10,000 bases of DNA from Stramonita haemastoma (Eukaryota > Mollusca > Gastropoda > Neogastropoda > Muricidae). Shown here piece after piece: positions 1 through 6,104 of this stretch. Position numbers and translations under genes: made by a program. Position 1 is the first letter of the stretch. Each line of letters opens with the position of its first letter. The notes under the pieces are model-generated. The model was not told the DNA's origin. It was given only the letters and a program-made list of their open reading frames with translations, and did no database searches. The stretch lies in assembly GCA_030674155.1 (NCBI GenBank), contig CM060325.1:47535431-47545430 (forward strand), written 5' to 3'.

Positions 1-93
1 GCACGCATGCTTGCGTGTACGCGTGCATGCCCTCACACCTATGCTCACACACACTCATCCCCCCCCCCCACACACACACACCACAACCCATAC
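1..93. repeat. CA-rich low-complexity edge with C11 run
   Basis: The window opens in alternating CG/CA/TG sequence. Positions 5-30 form an imperfect palindrome: 10 of 12 positions pair around a 2-base centre. A C11 homopolymer at 59-69 runs straight into a short CA array. This is probably the tail of a larger repeat that begins upstream of the window. No coding signal is seen. Confidence 0.75.
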
Positions 94-182
94 ACACTAG
101 TATAATCATAATCTTAAAATATTAGTGTAAGCAGAAATGCCTGTTTATGCGATCAGGAATACTACGCAAGGTGAAAGCTTAA

Positions 183-292
<110 letters not shown>

Positions 293-340
293 GACGGACA
301 GACAGACAGAACACACACACACACACCACCACACACACAG
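293..340 (+). repeat. ACAG and CA tract following the AG array
   Basis: A short (ACAG)n run changes into (CA)n with a CACCAC interruption. It directly abuts the AG array, so the two form one compound microsatellite. Confidence 0.9.
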
Positions 341-573
341 CGAGGCTACAGATGATTAGCAAAGTAGCATGCTAATCAGCGGTGGATAGATAACTCCCCG
401 TTTAATTATCTCGCTCATCAGAGAAACCATCCATCTTCAGACTGACCGATAAGGCCAATCTGCCCTGATAAGCCAGTAGCCACTACAGACAGATAACCAA
501 CACAACGTTCTAACCTCCATAGCCCTCATATATATGCATAGCACAGTGTATTGACATGCGGGCAGTATCGAAT
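341..573. other. Unique spacer with a short perfect hairpin
   Basis: Non-repetitive, mixed-composition DNA with no open frame of note. A perfect 8-bp inverted repeat (TGATTAGC at 353-360, GCTAATCA at 371-378) encloses a 10-base loop. A stem this short is expected by chance in 10 kb. No promoter, tRNA or splice-linked open frame is seen. Confidence 0.6.
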
Positions 574-660
574 ACTATAATTATAGTGTATATATATATA
601 TGTACATATATATACATATGATATTATATATATATATACATATATGTTATAATTATATAT
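574..660. repeat. AT-rich palindromic segment
   Basis: The segment holds a perfect 14-bp palindrome centred between 580 and 581 (574-587). A perfect 22-bp AT palindrome centred on GTAC follows at 593-614. TATAATTATA recurs at 576-585 and 648-657. Such sequences can extrude as cruciforms. It leads directly into the tetranucleotide array. Confidence 0.85.
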
Positions 661-756
661 TGTATGTATGTATGTATGTATGTATGTATGTATGTATGTA
701 TGTATGTATGTATGTATGTATGTATGTATGTATGTATGTATGTATGTATGTATGTA
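661..756 (+). repeat. (TGTA)24 tetranucleotide microsatellite
   Basis: About 24 uninterrupted TGTA units form the first part of a compound array. Frames through it read as repeating Met-Tyr-Val-Cys or Thr-Tyr-Ile-His and are not genes. Confidence 0.97.
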
Positions 757-774
757 TATATATATGTATGTATG

Positions 775-837
<63 letters not shown>
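757..837 (+). repeat. (TA)n microsatellite
   Basis: A short TA stretch and a brief return of TGTA units are followed by about 28 perfect TA dinucleotides (781-837). This is the middle part of the compound array and is a likely cruciform or easily melted site. Confidence 0.95.
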
Positions 838-852
<15 letters not shown>

Positions 853-887
853 GTGTGTGTGTGTGTGTGTGGTGTGTGTGTGTGTGT
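838..887 (+). repeat. (TG)n microsatellite with GG phase slips
   Basis: The third part of the compound array. TG units are interrupted at 852-853 and 871-872, where a T is missing. The TGTA, TA, TG order fits stepwise conversion of one array type into another by point mutation and slippage. Confidence 0.93.
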
Positions 888-1383
888 ATTGCGATGGGGT
901 ATTAATTTGATTACCTCCCATGTGATCAGAGCGCAGTAGTTGCAGCGCCGTGTTTCTATTTTGAGACACACCTGCGAATTGCGAGACGCTGTTTCGTTGG
1001 ATGGGTGGTGGTTGAAAACCATCCCTTGCGTACCCTTGACCCTTCTCGGGAAAAAATATAGATCTAGTATTTAGACAGGCTGATTTTAGAGGCCGTATCT
1101 GTTACAGCCAGATCAAAATTAATATCCCCACTATGTATCAATGCATTAAAAACTATAAGTATAGAACCAACCTCTGTTGCTCTCACAGCGTATTTAGATT
1201 AGGCCAGTGACCACTACTGTAAACATATAAAACCAACCTTCCTACCTTTCACTGTCAAATCATGAAAACAGACATTGGATCATCATAATCCTCACAGGAA
1301 AGTAAAGGAATGCAGTTATACAACCCAACTCCATATGTCCTTCCTAGTGTCCTGAAGTCAGGTCAGTCAGTGTCACCTGTAAC
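888..1383. other. Unique intergenic or intronic DNA, no gene seen
   Basis: Mixed-composition DNA without a credible gene. Two diverged similar stretches of about 37-40 bases (1152-1188 and 1215-1254) share an ACT-n-ATA-n-ACCAACCT pattern and could be an old tandem duplication. The 15-mer at 1056-1070, containing the palindrome TAGATCTA, recurs exactly at 5314-5328. A 98-codon frame at 1310-1606 runs across the SINE fragment and is not considered a gene. Confidence 0.6.
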
Positions 1384-1474
1384 GGTCACCCATCCACTTG
1401 GTAACACGCTCGATACTGCTCTTAATACTGGCTTGGGGAAAGTGAGTGCTCTGGCCACTGAGCTATCGCGGTCC
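1384..1474 (-). mobile_element. tRNA-derived SINE head fragment, copy 1
   Basis: On the minus strand this reads as the 5' part of a tRNA-derived SINE. Positions 1465-1455 give TAGCTCAGTGG, an exact match to the RNA polymerase III box A consensus TRGYNNAGYGG. The D-arm stem is intact, with GCTC pairing with GAGC (plus-strand positions 1460-1463 and 1448-1451). The box B region keeps only a TCGA core, so the promoter is probably decayed. The segment matches 4618-4707 in the same orientation at roughly four fifths identity by eye. The two copies differ mainly in the middle (about 1420-1430) and by a one-base gap. No recognisable body or tail follows, so this looks like a truncated, old insertion. 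A degenerate tRNA gene is less likely, because the 3' half cannot fold as a tRNA. Confidence 0.65.
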
Positions 1475-1869
1475 CCAAAGGAATACAGCTCTATACATAA
1501 TATTTATGTCTGTCCGCCTCTGATTGTCAGGCTTGAAATGACTCGAGATAGATCTAGAACCTCTGTAATTATCCCTCACAGTGTCGTAAGGTCGGTCAGC
1601 CAGTAACGAATCAGTTGCAACATCAACAGACGTGTGTGCGTAACGTTCTTCTAATGCTACTTGTAGCCATAGGATTGGTAACCTTTTTGAACTTTCTCTA
1701 TGATTTTTTTTTTACCAGAATTATTGAGTTTCTTAAGAATTTCCGAAGATATAATTATTGTCTACATGCCACTTCGACCCTAGGCCCTATCTCACTCTCA
1801 CTCCTTTCTCTTGTGTTTTTCACTGTCCCTGAATAATTGAGTTGGTGGGTGGCGGCGTAGGAAGAAATC

Positions 1870-1872
<3 letters not shown>
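1475..1872. other. Unique spacer, no gene seen
   Basis: Mixed to AT-rich DNA. A 73-codon frame at 1615-1836 has a hydrophobic N-terminal half but lies over T-rich and CT-rich low-complexity sequence. No initiation or splice context supports it, so I do not call it a gene. Confidence 0.55.

Positions 1873-1946
<74 letters not shown>
1873..1946 (+). repeat. (AG)37 microsatellite
   Basis: A perfect AG array of about 74 bases without interruption, unlike the AG array at the start of the window. This suggests recent slippage. Confidence 0.97.
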
Positions 1947-1947
<1 letters not shown>

Positions 1948-2097
1948 AAAGAACACTAAAATGGTTTAATTGCGCATCGGCCGTAGGCCATAAATACAAT
2001 ATAAAAAAAAGAAGAGAAAAAGAAAAAAAAAAATTTGATATATGCATGCGCCTAGAGTCTGATATTACTACAATCACTGGACTAATAAAAGCGTTAA
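1947..2097. other. Spacer with A-rich tract
   Basis: Short unique DNA between the AG and TA arrays, including an A-rich stretch at about 1999-2033. No gene or motif is recognised. Confidence 0.55.
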
Positions 2098-2145
2098 ATA
2101 TATATATATATATATTATATATATAAATATTATATATATAATATA

Positions 2146-2181
<36 letters not shown>
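2098..2181. repeat. Imperfect (TA)n array
   Basis: About 84 bases of TA repeat, broken in its first half by extra A or T bases (TATTA, ATAAATA) and perfect in its second half. Self-complementary throughout. Confidence 0.93.
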
Positions 2182-2184
<3 letters not shown>

Positions 2185-2192
2185 ATACCCAC

Positions 2193-2195
<3 letters not shown>

Positions 2196-2268
<73 letters not shown>
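2196..2268 (+). repeat. (AG)36 microsatellite
   Basis: A perfect AG array of near-identical length and the same orientation as the one at 1873-1946. It is followed by GGCCGGCC (2273-2280) and GGTCGGTC. Confidence 0.97.
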
Positions 2269-2270
<2 letters not shown>

Positions 2271-2331
2271 TGGCCGGCCGGTCGGTCAGTTTACTACTAA
2301 GTTTATATATAATGTCCAGTCTTGTAGTCAA

Positions 2332-2353
2332 CCCCCCACCCCACCCCCACCCC
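2332..2353 (-). other. G-quadruplex motif (i-motif on plus strand)
   Basis: Four C runs of 6, 4, 5 and 4 bases are separated by single A residues. The minus strand therefore carries four G runs of at least four bases with one-base T loops, the class known to form very stable parallel quadruplexes. The motif lies 33 bases upstream of the branch-point-like CTAAC at about 2379-2383 and 47 bases upstream of the acceptor-like site. Confidence 0.8.
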
Positions 2354-2385
2354 AAGTAGTGGTAGTGGGAAGTAGGTCTAACTAA

Positions 2386-2631
2386 TGTGTTTTCCTGCAG
2401 CCCGGCTTACTTGCACAAATAAAGGGTAAAGGGGTGGTTCATTTTCCCCATCACTGCACTGCTACATTCCCTGCTGCTGCTTGCTTGAGCACTACTGCTA
2501 CTGCTGTTTCTGCTGCTGCTGCTCTTTCCCCCCAACAACACTCCTCCGGCCCCCCTCCTCACTCCACCTTCCTACCTATTAACGTTCCATTTAAATTTTT
2601 TTTTTTTTTTTTTTTTTTTTTTACTACCTAC
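2386..2631 (+). other. Weak candidate 3' exon behind a good acceptor-like site
   Basis: A branch-point-like CTAAC (about 2379-2383) and a pyrimidine stretch ending in TTTTCCTGCAG place an acceptor at 2400/2401. The frame that stays open begins CCC GGC TTA (Pro-Gly-Leu). It continues through Ala/Ser/Thr/Pro-rich residues made of imperfect CTG repeats (about 2471-2523), then enters a poly-Phe run made by the T27 homopolymer, with a stop at 2632-2634. The same frame has a stop inside the putative intron (2383-2385). No ATG lies near the start, so it could only be a downstream exon. The low-complexity composition and the T27 run argue against real coding. I recognise no domain. Confidence 0.15.
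2596..2622 (+). repeat. T27 homopolymer
   Basis: Twenty-seven consecutive T. On the minus strand this is poly-A and could be an old retroposon tail, but I see no recognisable element body next to it. Confidence 0.95.
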
Positions 2632-2648
2632 TAGATTCTACTTGCTGC

Positions 2649-2650
<2 letters not shown>

Positions 2651-2716
<66 letters not shown>

Positions 2717-2738
2717 GTGTTGTGTGTGTGTGTGTGGT
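2651..2738 (+). repeat. (TG)n microsatellite
   Basis: About 88 bases of TG repeat. It is perfect for the first two thirds, then has TTG and GG phase slips near 2714-2737 just before the CT array. Confidence 0.96.
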
Positions 2739-2743
2739 GCTCT

Positions 2744-2803
<60 letters not shown>

Positions 2804-2905
2804 CCTCTCTCTCTCTCCTCCCCTCCCTCCATCTCCTTCTCCCACTCTCCCCAACCCCACCCCCCTCCTCTCTCACACACACAACCTATCTCTCTAAGTC
2901 TATCT
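2739..2905 (+). repeat. (CT)n array grading into CCTCCC pyrimidine tract
   Basis: About 80 bases of CT (2739-2818, with CCT and CCCCC interruptions) grade into a C-richer pyrimidine tract and a short CA run. Around 135 bases are nearly free of purines, so this is a potential triplex (H-DNA) site. Confidence 0.93.
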
Positions 2906-3360
2906 CAACCTCTGACCTTCGTATAGTGTGTCCGAAAATAGAGTTCCTACTTGTTTATCCCCGGCTTGGTCTGTAAAGGGCCACCCCACAAAATAACGAG
3001 CAGGTAGGATGTTTCGAAAAAAAAAAATTCGGGGGTGGGGGGTGGGGGGGTTGCTTGAGTCTTTTTTTTTTTTTCTAACACATTTATTCTTCTCCTTGCC
3101 AGAACTAAGTGTACTCAAAAGTGTGATGCGTAGAACTCCCTTCTTTCATTCAGATATTTTTCTTTTAGCCAAGAAAGTAAAAACCAAACAAAAAAAAAGA
3201 CAAAATAGTTTGCGGGGGTTTTTCCTGTCCAGCTGTGAAATGTGGTGACATTGTTTTTTTTTTTTTTCTGACCGTTCCGTCCCCGATCGTGTGTGGGTGA
3301 GCCTAGCCTTTATAATATGGGAGAGAGTTTTTAAGGTCATGGAGGTCTTCTTCTTCTTTT
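2906..3360. other. Unique spacer with homopolymers and G-rich motif
   Basis: Mostly non-repetitive DNA containing A and T homopolymers (T13 at 3062-3074, T14 at 3254-3267) and a G-rich motif at 3031-3050. An acceptor-like CTTCTCCTTGCCAG ends near 3103, and the frame behind it stays open to a TGA at 3246-3248. That frame would give about 48 residues, Lys-rich and partly made by an A run. It has no recognisable domain and I do not call it a gene. Confidence 0.55.
3031..3050 (+). other. G-rich quadruplex-prone motif
   Basis: Three G runs of 5, 6 and 7 bases are separated by single T. The long runs can split to give four tetrad-forming tracts, so a quadruplex on the plus strand is plausible. Confidence 0.6.
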
Positions 3361-3431
3361 GGTCTTTGTCTGTTTTGTCTGTCTTGTCTGTCTTGTCTTG
3401 TTTGTCTTGTCTGCCTCTGTCTCTTCTGGTC
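3361..3431 (+). repeat. TTGTC/TGTC degenerate repeat
   Basis: Imperfect tandem of TTGTC and TGTC units (for example TTGTCTGTC repeated near 3376-3396), grading into CTCTGTCTC. It looks like the diverged leading edge of the CTGT block beyond 3585. Confidence 0.85.
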
Positions 3432-3478
3432 ACTCTTTCTCTCTCTCGCCCCCCCCTCTCTCTCTCTCTCTCTCTTTC
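3432..3478 (+). repeat. (CT)n with internal C8 run
   Basis: A short CT array is interrupted by a G and then a run of C at about 3450-3457. Confidence 0.9.
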
Positions 3479-3481
3479 TGC

Positions 3482-3582
3482 TTTTGTGTGTGGTGTGTTG
3501 TGTGTGTGTGTGTGTGTTGTGTTGTGTGTTTTTGTGTGTGGTGTGTGTGTGTGTGTGTGTGGTGTGTGTGTTGTGGTGTTTC
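3482..3582 (+). repeat. (GT)n array with frequent phase slips
   Basis: About 100 bases of GT repeat broken many times by GG or TT steps (GTGGTGTG, TGTTGTG). It is much more degraded than the GT arrays at 2651 or 9801, which suggests an older array or consensus errors. Confidence 0.93.
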
Positions 3583-3584
3583 TT

Positions 3585-3594
3585 TCTCTGTCTG

Positions 3595-3634
<40 letters not shown>

Positions 3635-3880
3635 GTCTGTCTTCTCTCTGTCTGTCTCTCTGTCTCTCTGTCTCTCTGTTCCTCTCTTCCCTGCACCTTC
3701 CCTCCCTCTCTCTCACTATCTCACTCTGCCTGTCTGTATGTCTGTCTGTCTCTGTCTGTCTCTGTCTGTCTCTGTCTCTCTGTCTGTCTCTGTCTCTCTG
3801 TCTCTCTTCTGTCTCTCTGTCTCTCTCTCTGTCTCTCTCTCTGTCTCTCTCTCTGTCTCTCTCTCTGTCTTTCTTCTCTG

Positions 3881-3915
<35 letters not shown>

Positions 3916-3936
3916 TCATCTCTTTTTCTTTCTCTA
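3585..3936 (+). repeat. CTGT/CT block with nested higher-order units
   Basis: A satellite-like block built from CT and GT dinucleotides. It has (CTGT)n near 3596-3629 and three perfect copies of the 10-mer TCTGTCTGTC at 3741-3770. Four perfect copies of the 12-mer CTCTCTCTCTGT lie at 3821-3868, and four copies of the 6-mer CTCTGT at 3876-3899. It closes with plain CT. A less ordered patch near 3679-3730 divides it. Frames through it read as Ser-Leu-Cys-Val on plus and Arg-Glu-Thr-Asp on minus and are not genes. Confidence 0.95.
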
Positions 3937-4066
3937 TCTCTCACACACATACCAGGTTTTCATGGCCCACTGGTCACTTTTTTTTTTAGCTTTGATCTTC
4001 AGTATCTGTGTGTGTCCATCCTTTGTTACTTAGTCATCCACATTCTTTCTGTCCCTCACTCCTTAC
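3937..4066. other. Short unique spacer
   Basis: About 130 bases of T- and C-rich unique DNA with a T10 run near 3979-3988, between the CTGT block and the CA array. Nothing is recognised. Confidence 0.55.
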
Positions 4067-4206
4067 CACACACACACACACACATACGCGCGCGTGCGCG
4101 CGCTCGCACGCACGCACGCACACACATACACACACACTCACAGACACACAGACACAGAGACACACACAGACACACGCACCGGCAGAGACAACTCCCGCAC
4201 ACACAC
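4067..4206 (+). repeat. CA array with CG-alternating core
   Basis: A CA array passes without a break into CG/TG alternation. Positions 4067-4103 are an unbroken 37-base pyrimidine-purine alternation, of which about 4087-4103 is almost all CG, a strong Z-DNA candidate. It continues as (CACG)n, then CACAGA-type repeats to about 4180 and degenerate CA beyond. Confidence 0.92.
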
Positions 4207-4438
4207 CGAGTCTCTACTCTCTCTCTATTTGAAGTCTCTCTCTCTCTCTCTCTCCCATCTCTCTCTATCTCTCACTCTCTCTCTCCTCTCTCTCTCTCTC
4301 ATCCTCTCTCTCTCATCTCTCCTCATCTCATCCTCTCTCTCTCTCTCATCTCTCTCTCTGTCCTCCCTGTCTCTCTCTGTCTCTCTCTGTCTCTCCTGTC
4401 CTCTCGTCTGTCTGTCTCTTCTCTCTCTCTCTCTCTCT

Positions 4439-4511
<73 letters not shown>

Positions 4512-4523
4512 CCCTCTCTCTCT
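4207..4523 (+). repeat. Long interrupted (CT)n array
   Basis: More than 300 bases of CT repeat with scattered ATCT, CCT, TTCT and CTGT interruptions. It ends eight bases before the SINE-like segment at 4531. In the minus orientation of the adjacent SINE head this array sits on the 3' side, where SINE tails are known to seed microsatellites. Confidence 0.95.
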
Positions 4524-4530
4524 GTTTTTA

Positions 4531-4576
4531 GGATGAGACTATAAACTGAGGTCCCATGTGCGAACGCACAAAGAAC
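4531..4576 (+). mobile_element. Possible molluscan SINE body fragment
   Basis: The stretch beginning GGATGAGACTATAAACTGAG and continuing GGTCCCATGTGCG resembles, from memory, a conserved internal segment of SINEs found in molluscs and other invertebrates. That segment has GGATGAGAC, an AAACCGAGGTCCC block and then a GTGTGC/GCACGTAAAAGAAC block. Here GTGCG and CGCAC (4558-4569) form a tight inverted repeat around AA, followed by AAAGAAC. The segment is 41 bases left of the second SINE head. As I remember the element it is read on plus, whereas the neighbouring head is on minus. This orientation and the family assignment are uncertain. Confidence 0.4.
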
Positions 4577-4617
4577 TAGCTTGCGTTCGCGTTCGCGTAA
4601 GACCTGTTCTGCTATTT

Positions 4618-4707
4618 GGTCATCCATCCACTTGGTAACCACGCTCGATTCTGCCTATTACCCTTAGCCTGGGGAAAGCGAGTGCTCTGACCACTGAGCC
4701 ATCCTGT
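4618..4707 (-). mobile_element. tRNA-derived SINE head fragment, copy 2
   Basis: The minus strand carries TGGCTCAGTGG at 4701-4691, an exact match to box A TRGYNNAGYGG. A perfect GCTC/GAGC D-stem is present (plus-strand 4696-4699 and 4684-4687). The box B region keeps an ATCGA core 39 bases downstream of box A, a spacing typical of tRNA promoters. It matches the copy at 1384-1474 in the same orientation at about four fifths identity. On its 5' side it runs straight into a TTTC array and on its 3' side into 4531-4576. A functional tRNA gene is unlikely, because box B and the acceptor stem are not intact. Confidence 0.7.
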
Positions 4708-4727
4708 CTTTCTTTCTTTCTTTCTTT
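4706..4727 (+). repeat. (TTTC)n short array
   Basis: About five TTTC units directly abut the SINE head. In the element's orientation this array lies at its 5' end. Confidence 0.92.
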
Positions 4728-4832
4728 AGGTAAATCTCTCGCCAAACAGCCTGTTTAAAACTGCATACACACGGGGACTGGATGTAAAAAAGGCATATGG
4801 TTGCTTATTCCATTATCCTCGATTTCAAAGAA

Positions 4833-4877
4833 TAAATTAATAAATAGATAAATAAATAAATAAATAAATAAAAATAA
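4833..4877 (+). repeat. (AAAT)n array
   Basis: Tetranucleotide AAAT/AATA units with one GATA variant and one A insertion, in AT-rich flanks. Confidence 0.93.
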
Positions 4878-5321
4878 ATCCCTTAAAATCCTGCTCGTTA
4901 TTTTTTTGTGGAGTACCTTCTTTTGGTTAAAAACAAAATTTTTGTTGGTTTCTTTGTGGTCACATAGCATCTAGATATAGTACATAATTCTGACCATAAG
5001 GGACAACAAGAATTGCTTTTTATGGTTGTAAACAGAAGGTTATTCATGTTTTATCATTATTATAACAAAAACATGGACATTCCTGTTTTTTGTCTTGGAC
5101 TCACTATGGAGATGAAAACTTCAGCTATTGTGACGTTTATCCATCCCTGATGTCTGTATATGGCTACCTTAATGGTAAGCGAAGAACCGTGGCATACACA
5201 ACAATCTCACAGTGGTTAAACTTTACAGCTCTAGCCGAGGAATGAAATAAACTCCAAACTTTTATTCGCCTCCCTCCTACCAAACAAAATGTCCAGGTGT
5301 TGTATACACACGCATATAGAT
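4878..5321. other. AT-rich unique spacer
   Basis: Non-repetitive, AT-rich DNA. The only feature of note is the weak open stretch at 5066-5245, listed separately. An AATAAA hexamer occurs at 5246-5251. Confidence 0.6.
5066..5245 (+). other. Weak candidate exon or pseudogene remnant
   Basis: A 59-codon open stretch lies between TAA (5063-5065) and TGA (5243-5245). It has no early ATG. The inferred peptide has unusually ordinary protein composition for this window, for example Tyr-Gly-Asp-Glu-Asn-Phe-Ser-Tyr-Cys-Asp from 5105 and Gln-Trp-Leu-Asn-Phe-Thr near the end. A good donor-like G/GTAAGC lies at 5174/5175 inside it. An AATAAA begins one base after the stop. I recognise no family. A chance open frame of this length is quite possible, so this is only a candidate. 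Confidence 0.15.
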
Positions 5322-5781
5322 CTAGTATAGTATAGTAAGTAGTAGTATAGTAGTATATGTACTTGTAGTAGTAGTAGTAGTTGTAGTTGTAGTTGTAGTT
5401 TGGTATATATGTTGTTGTGTTTGTAGTAGTAGTAGTTGTAGTAGTTGTAGTAGTAGTTTGTATAGTAGTAAGTATAGTATAGTATTAGTATATGTAGTAG
5501 TTGTAGTAGTAGTAGTAGTAGTTAGTAGTATAGTATGTAGTAGTAGAGTAATAGCAGTAGTAATTAGTATTATAGTAGTAGTAGTAGTGGTAGTAGTCGA
5601 GGAGGAGGAGATAGTATTGTGAGTTAAGTAGTGTAGTATAGTATATGGTAGTAGTAGTAGAGTAGTAGTATAGTAAGTAGTTAATTGTGTAAGTTACCGT
5701 AGGATAGTATATAAATAGTATTAGTTGTATAGTCAATGTAGTCGAGGAGGAGGAAGATAGTAGTAGTATAGTAGTAGTAGT

Positions 5782-5825
<44 letters not shown>

Positions 5826-5866
5826 AGTGTGGTGGTGGTGGTGGTGGTGGTGGTGGTGGTGGTGGT

Positions 5867-5929
<63 letters not shown>

Positions 5930-5940
5930 AAATCAGTAGT
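5322..5940 (+). repeat. (AGT)n trinucleotide block with GGT island
   Basis: Over 600 bases of AGT/TAG repeat, degraded at the left (GTTGTAGTT, TATAGTA variants) and nearly pure at the right. (TAG)14 at about 5782-5824 and (TAG)20 at about 5870-5929 flank twelve perfect GGT units (5831-5866). Two similar blocks with GTCGAGGAGGAGGA then GATAGTA occur at 5597-5616 and 5741-5760. The long minus-strand frame here reads poly-Leu, poly-Thr, poly-Pro and Tyr. It exists only because CTA/ACT/TAC contains no stop codon. Confidence 0.95.
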
Positions 5941-6104
5941 AAGTAGCAATAGTAGTAGCAGTAGCAGTAACAGCAGCAGTCGCAGCAGAAGCCGCAGTAG
6001 TAGTAGCAACAACAACAGCAACAGCAACAGCAGCAGCAGCAGCAAACAATAACAAGAGCTGCATGCAGCAGCCACCACAGCAGTAGTAAACAACAGTAGT
6101 AAGC
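5941..6104 (+). repeat. CAG/CAA/AGT mixed trinucleotide tract
   Basis: The AGT block passes into a mosaic of AGT, CAG, AAC and AGC triplets with a near-pure CAG run around 6030-6042. Frames would give Ser/Asn, Ala/Thr/Val or Gln-rich peptides. None has a usable start or splice context, so this is treated as a repeat. Confidence 0.9.

Noticed and set aside
1310..1606. 98-codon frame with ordinary composition
   Set aside because: Its central third is the SINE-head fragment read on the wrong strand. The remainder has no recognisable domain.
1615..1836. 73-codon frame with a hydrophobic stretch, possibly a membrane peptide
   Set aside because: The hydrophobicity comes from T-rich sequence, and a T10 run makes the Phe stretch. 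No supporting signals.
2596..2622. Poly-T as the reverse of a retrogene or LINE poly-A tail
   Set aside because: No recognisable element body, reverse-transcriptase motif or target-site duplication in the flanks.
3585..3936. CRISPR-like array
   Set aside because: Units are 4 to 12 bases of CT/GT without unique spacers. The context is a eukaryotic microsatellite block.
3303..3950. Minus-strand Arg/Glu/Asp/Thr-rich frame of about 215 codons resembling a charged repeat protein
   Set aside because: It is generated by AG, ACAG and CA repeats. No splice or start context, and no unique sequence beyond short edges.
3484..4536. Very long open frame (about 350 codons) on plus
   Set aside because: It is entirely Ser/Leu/Cys/Val/His/Thr dipeptide repeat encoded by CT, GT and CA arrays, which contain no stop codons, and it ends inside the SINE-like segment.
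4618..4707. Functional tRNA gene on minus
   Set aside because: Box A and the D-stem are present, but box B is decayed and no acceptor or T-stem can be formed.
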